DNA from: Anaerolineales bacterium UBA3082
Lineage (GTDB): Bacteria > Chloroflexota > Anaerolineae > UBA7937
Direction: 5' to 3'
DNA length: 5,762 nucleotides
Assembly (NCBI GenBank): GCA_002366595.1
Contig: DFBK01000082.1
Coordinates: 931-6,692 of the forward strand
Of this stretch, positions 5,249 through 5,762 are shown in pieces. Position 1 is the first letter of the stretch; each line of letters starts with the position of its first letter. Made by a program: the position numbers and the translations under genes. Below the pieces are notes generated by a model, which was given only the letters and a program-made list of their open reading frames with translations, had not been told where the DNA came from and did no database searches.

Positions 5249-5347
5249 ATCCGCTTCGGCAGCCCGGCGATCATAGCCCAAAGAATGAGCTTCAGACCCG
5301 TGGCTTTGCGCCCCCATCTTTCGATGAGTTTGCCTTTATCGACGGAT
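5249..5347 (-). promoter_or_regulatory. Cyclic-di-GMP-I riboswitch aptamer (GEMM-I)
   Basis: The minus-strand RNA carries the GEMM-I consensus in order. P1 is closed by ATCCG/CGGAT (5343-5347 with 5249-5253), followed by AAAGGCAAAC, the hairpin CATC-GAAA-GATG (5326-5315) with its GNRA tetraloop, and the invariant GCAAAGCCACGGGTCT (5309-5294). Then come a P3 hairpin with AGCTC/GGGCT arms and the closing GCCGGGCTGCCG (5268-5257). The family binds the second messenger c-di-GMP and usually controls motility, surface and secreted-protein genes. Here it precedes a secreted CAP-domain gene through a terminator. The G-rich GGCAAAC element suggests c-di-GMP rather than the cGAMP-preferring variant, but that alignment is from memory. 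Confidence 0.93.
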
Positions 5348-5397
5348 ATTACTTTTTAATGGTTCACAACATGCCCTTGCGTACTCCTTTCATTGCC

Positions 5398-5426
5398 AGT
5401 ATAGAGCCTGGGTGAGGCTGGGTCAA
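5398..5426 (-). promoter_or_regulatory. Sigma70-type promoter of the riboswitch-CAP transcript
   Basis: TTGACC (5421-5426) and TATACT (5398-5403) on the minus strand with an optimal 17-nt spacer, five of six matches in each box. Transcription would start near 5390, about 45 nt before the aptamer, giving a leader of roughly 290 nt ahead of the CAP gene. Confidence 0.75.
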
Positions 5427-5464
5427 TGGGAAAGTAGTACCAGTTTTGAAAACATTACCTTTTC

Positions 5465-5493
5465 TTGACGGACGCCTAGGGGGATGTCATAGT
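5465..5493 (+). promoter_or_regulatory. Possible divergent promoter for the right-edge gene
   Basis: TTGACG (5465-5470) and CATAGT (5488-5493) with a 17-nt spacer on the plus strand. The -35 box is good and the -10 box is moderate. It is back-to-back with the CAP promoter and points at the disrupted secreted-protein gene. Confidence 0.45.
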
Positions 5494-5546
5494 GGAGAGG
5501 CTCGATTCAAGCCATCCAGCAAGAAACCGGGGAAGGGTCTCTAGCG

Positions 5547-5567
5547 TCCTCCTAAAGGAGGGGTTTT
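5547..5567 (+). promoter_or_regulatory. Hairpin masking a Shine-Dalgarno sequence
   Basis: CCTCC (5548-5552) pairs with GGAGG (5557-5561) across a TAAA loop, which hides the AAAGGAGG ribosome site (5554-5561). GGTTTT follows, so it could also act as a weak terminator. It lies directly before the TTG at 5566. Confidence 0.35.
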
Positions 5568-5762
5568 GAGGGTTGGAAAACAGCGCTAGTTGGCTTACTC
5601 ATATTCGTGTGGGTTGTGCTCTCTTCCGAGGCAGCCCTGAGGGGGTTAGAGAGGAACCGGCCATAGAGTCGGAACGTTGATCAAACCGGTGGAGTTAGCG
5701 AAGGACAACTTGGCGAAACGATTAGGAGTTAAGGAGATGACCTTAGTGAGCGCGGAAGCCGT
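5566..5762 (+). pseudogene. Right-edge partial gene for a secreted protein, apparently frameshifted
   Basis: A TTG (5566) 4 nt after AAAGGAGG begins MRVGK. The next frame continues TALVGLLIFVWVVLSSEAAL, a good signal-peptide core. A third stretch, back in the first frame from about 5650, reads TLIKPVELAKDNLAKRLGV then KEMTLVSAEAV to the window edge. That last part resembles the N-terminus of a domain (LAxRLGV..x.I.VVS.E.V) that I associate with secreted Chloroflexota proteins. Linking the parts needs one missing base in the AAAA run at 5577-5580 and one extra base between about 5650 and 5666. In-frame stops at 5587-5589, 5647-5649 and 5664-5666 break the simple frames. It may be a true pseudogene, a sequence error, or two unrelated coincidences. 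Function unknown. Confidence 0.42.

Noticed and set aside
5099..5317. Extension of the CAP protein frame to an ATG at 5317
   Set aside because: It would translate the riboswitch aptamer and terminator, and the signal segment would be 90 residues from the start.

Overview
The window looks like a fragment of a bacterial chromosome, most likely from the Chloroflexota or a similar thermophilic or subsurface lineage. This is inference. It rests on the (PPTPTPV)n linker of the secreted CAP protein, a right-edge fragment resembling the LAKRLGV-type secreted domains I associate with Chloroflexota, and the mix of bacterial core genes with DUF211 and TIGR00267-like genes that I know mainly from archaea. 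No rRNA, tRNA or CRISPR array was seen.

Left block (1-3127, all minus strand, read right to left): glmU (cell-wall precursor UDP-GlcNAc synthesis), a small DUF211 protein, a VIT1/CCC1-like five-helix membrane protein, and cytidine deaminase (cdd), closed by a clear intrinsic terminator at 32-61. The last two genes are 23 nt apart and probably co-transcribed. Between the DUF211 and membrane-protein genes lies a 219-nt structured insert. It holds three GC-rich palindromes, two of them related with a compensatory base-pair change, and a compact multi-stem fold that resembles the end of a small IS200/IS605-like or REP-like element.

Middle block (3128-4144): a decayed zone. It has a possible glmU promoter, about 300 nt with no recognisable gene, the 3' end of an ISL3-family transposase on the plus strand with a one-base frameshift, its probable right inverted repeat, and directly abutting it on the minus strand an internal piece of a degV-family gene. 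The simplest reading is that an ISL3 element inserted into degV and both then eroded.

Right block (4145-5762): the most interesting part. A secreted or anchored CAP/SCP (YkwD-like) protein with seven 7-residue PT repeats is read leftward from a strong sigma70-type promoter (TTGACC-17-TATACT). Its roughly 300-nt leader contains an apparent cyclic-di-GMP-I (GEMM-I) riboswitch followed by a perfect 12-bp terminator hairpin with a T tract. The 5' arm of that terminator is also complementary to the conserved GCAAAGCCAC core of the aptamer, so the two folds exclude each other. This predicts that c-di-GMP turns the gene off. A divergent plus-strand promoter points to a broken or frameshifted secreted-protein gene that runs off the right edge. 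A 36-nt sequence in the CAP leader recurs (29/36 identical) in the decayed middle block.
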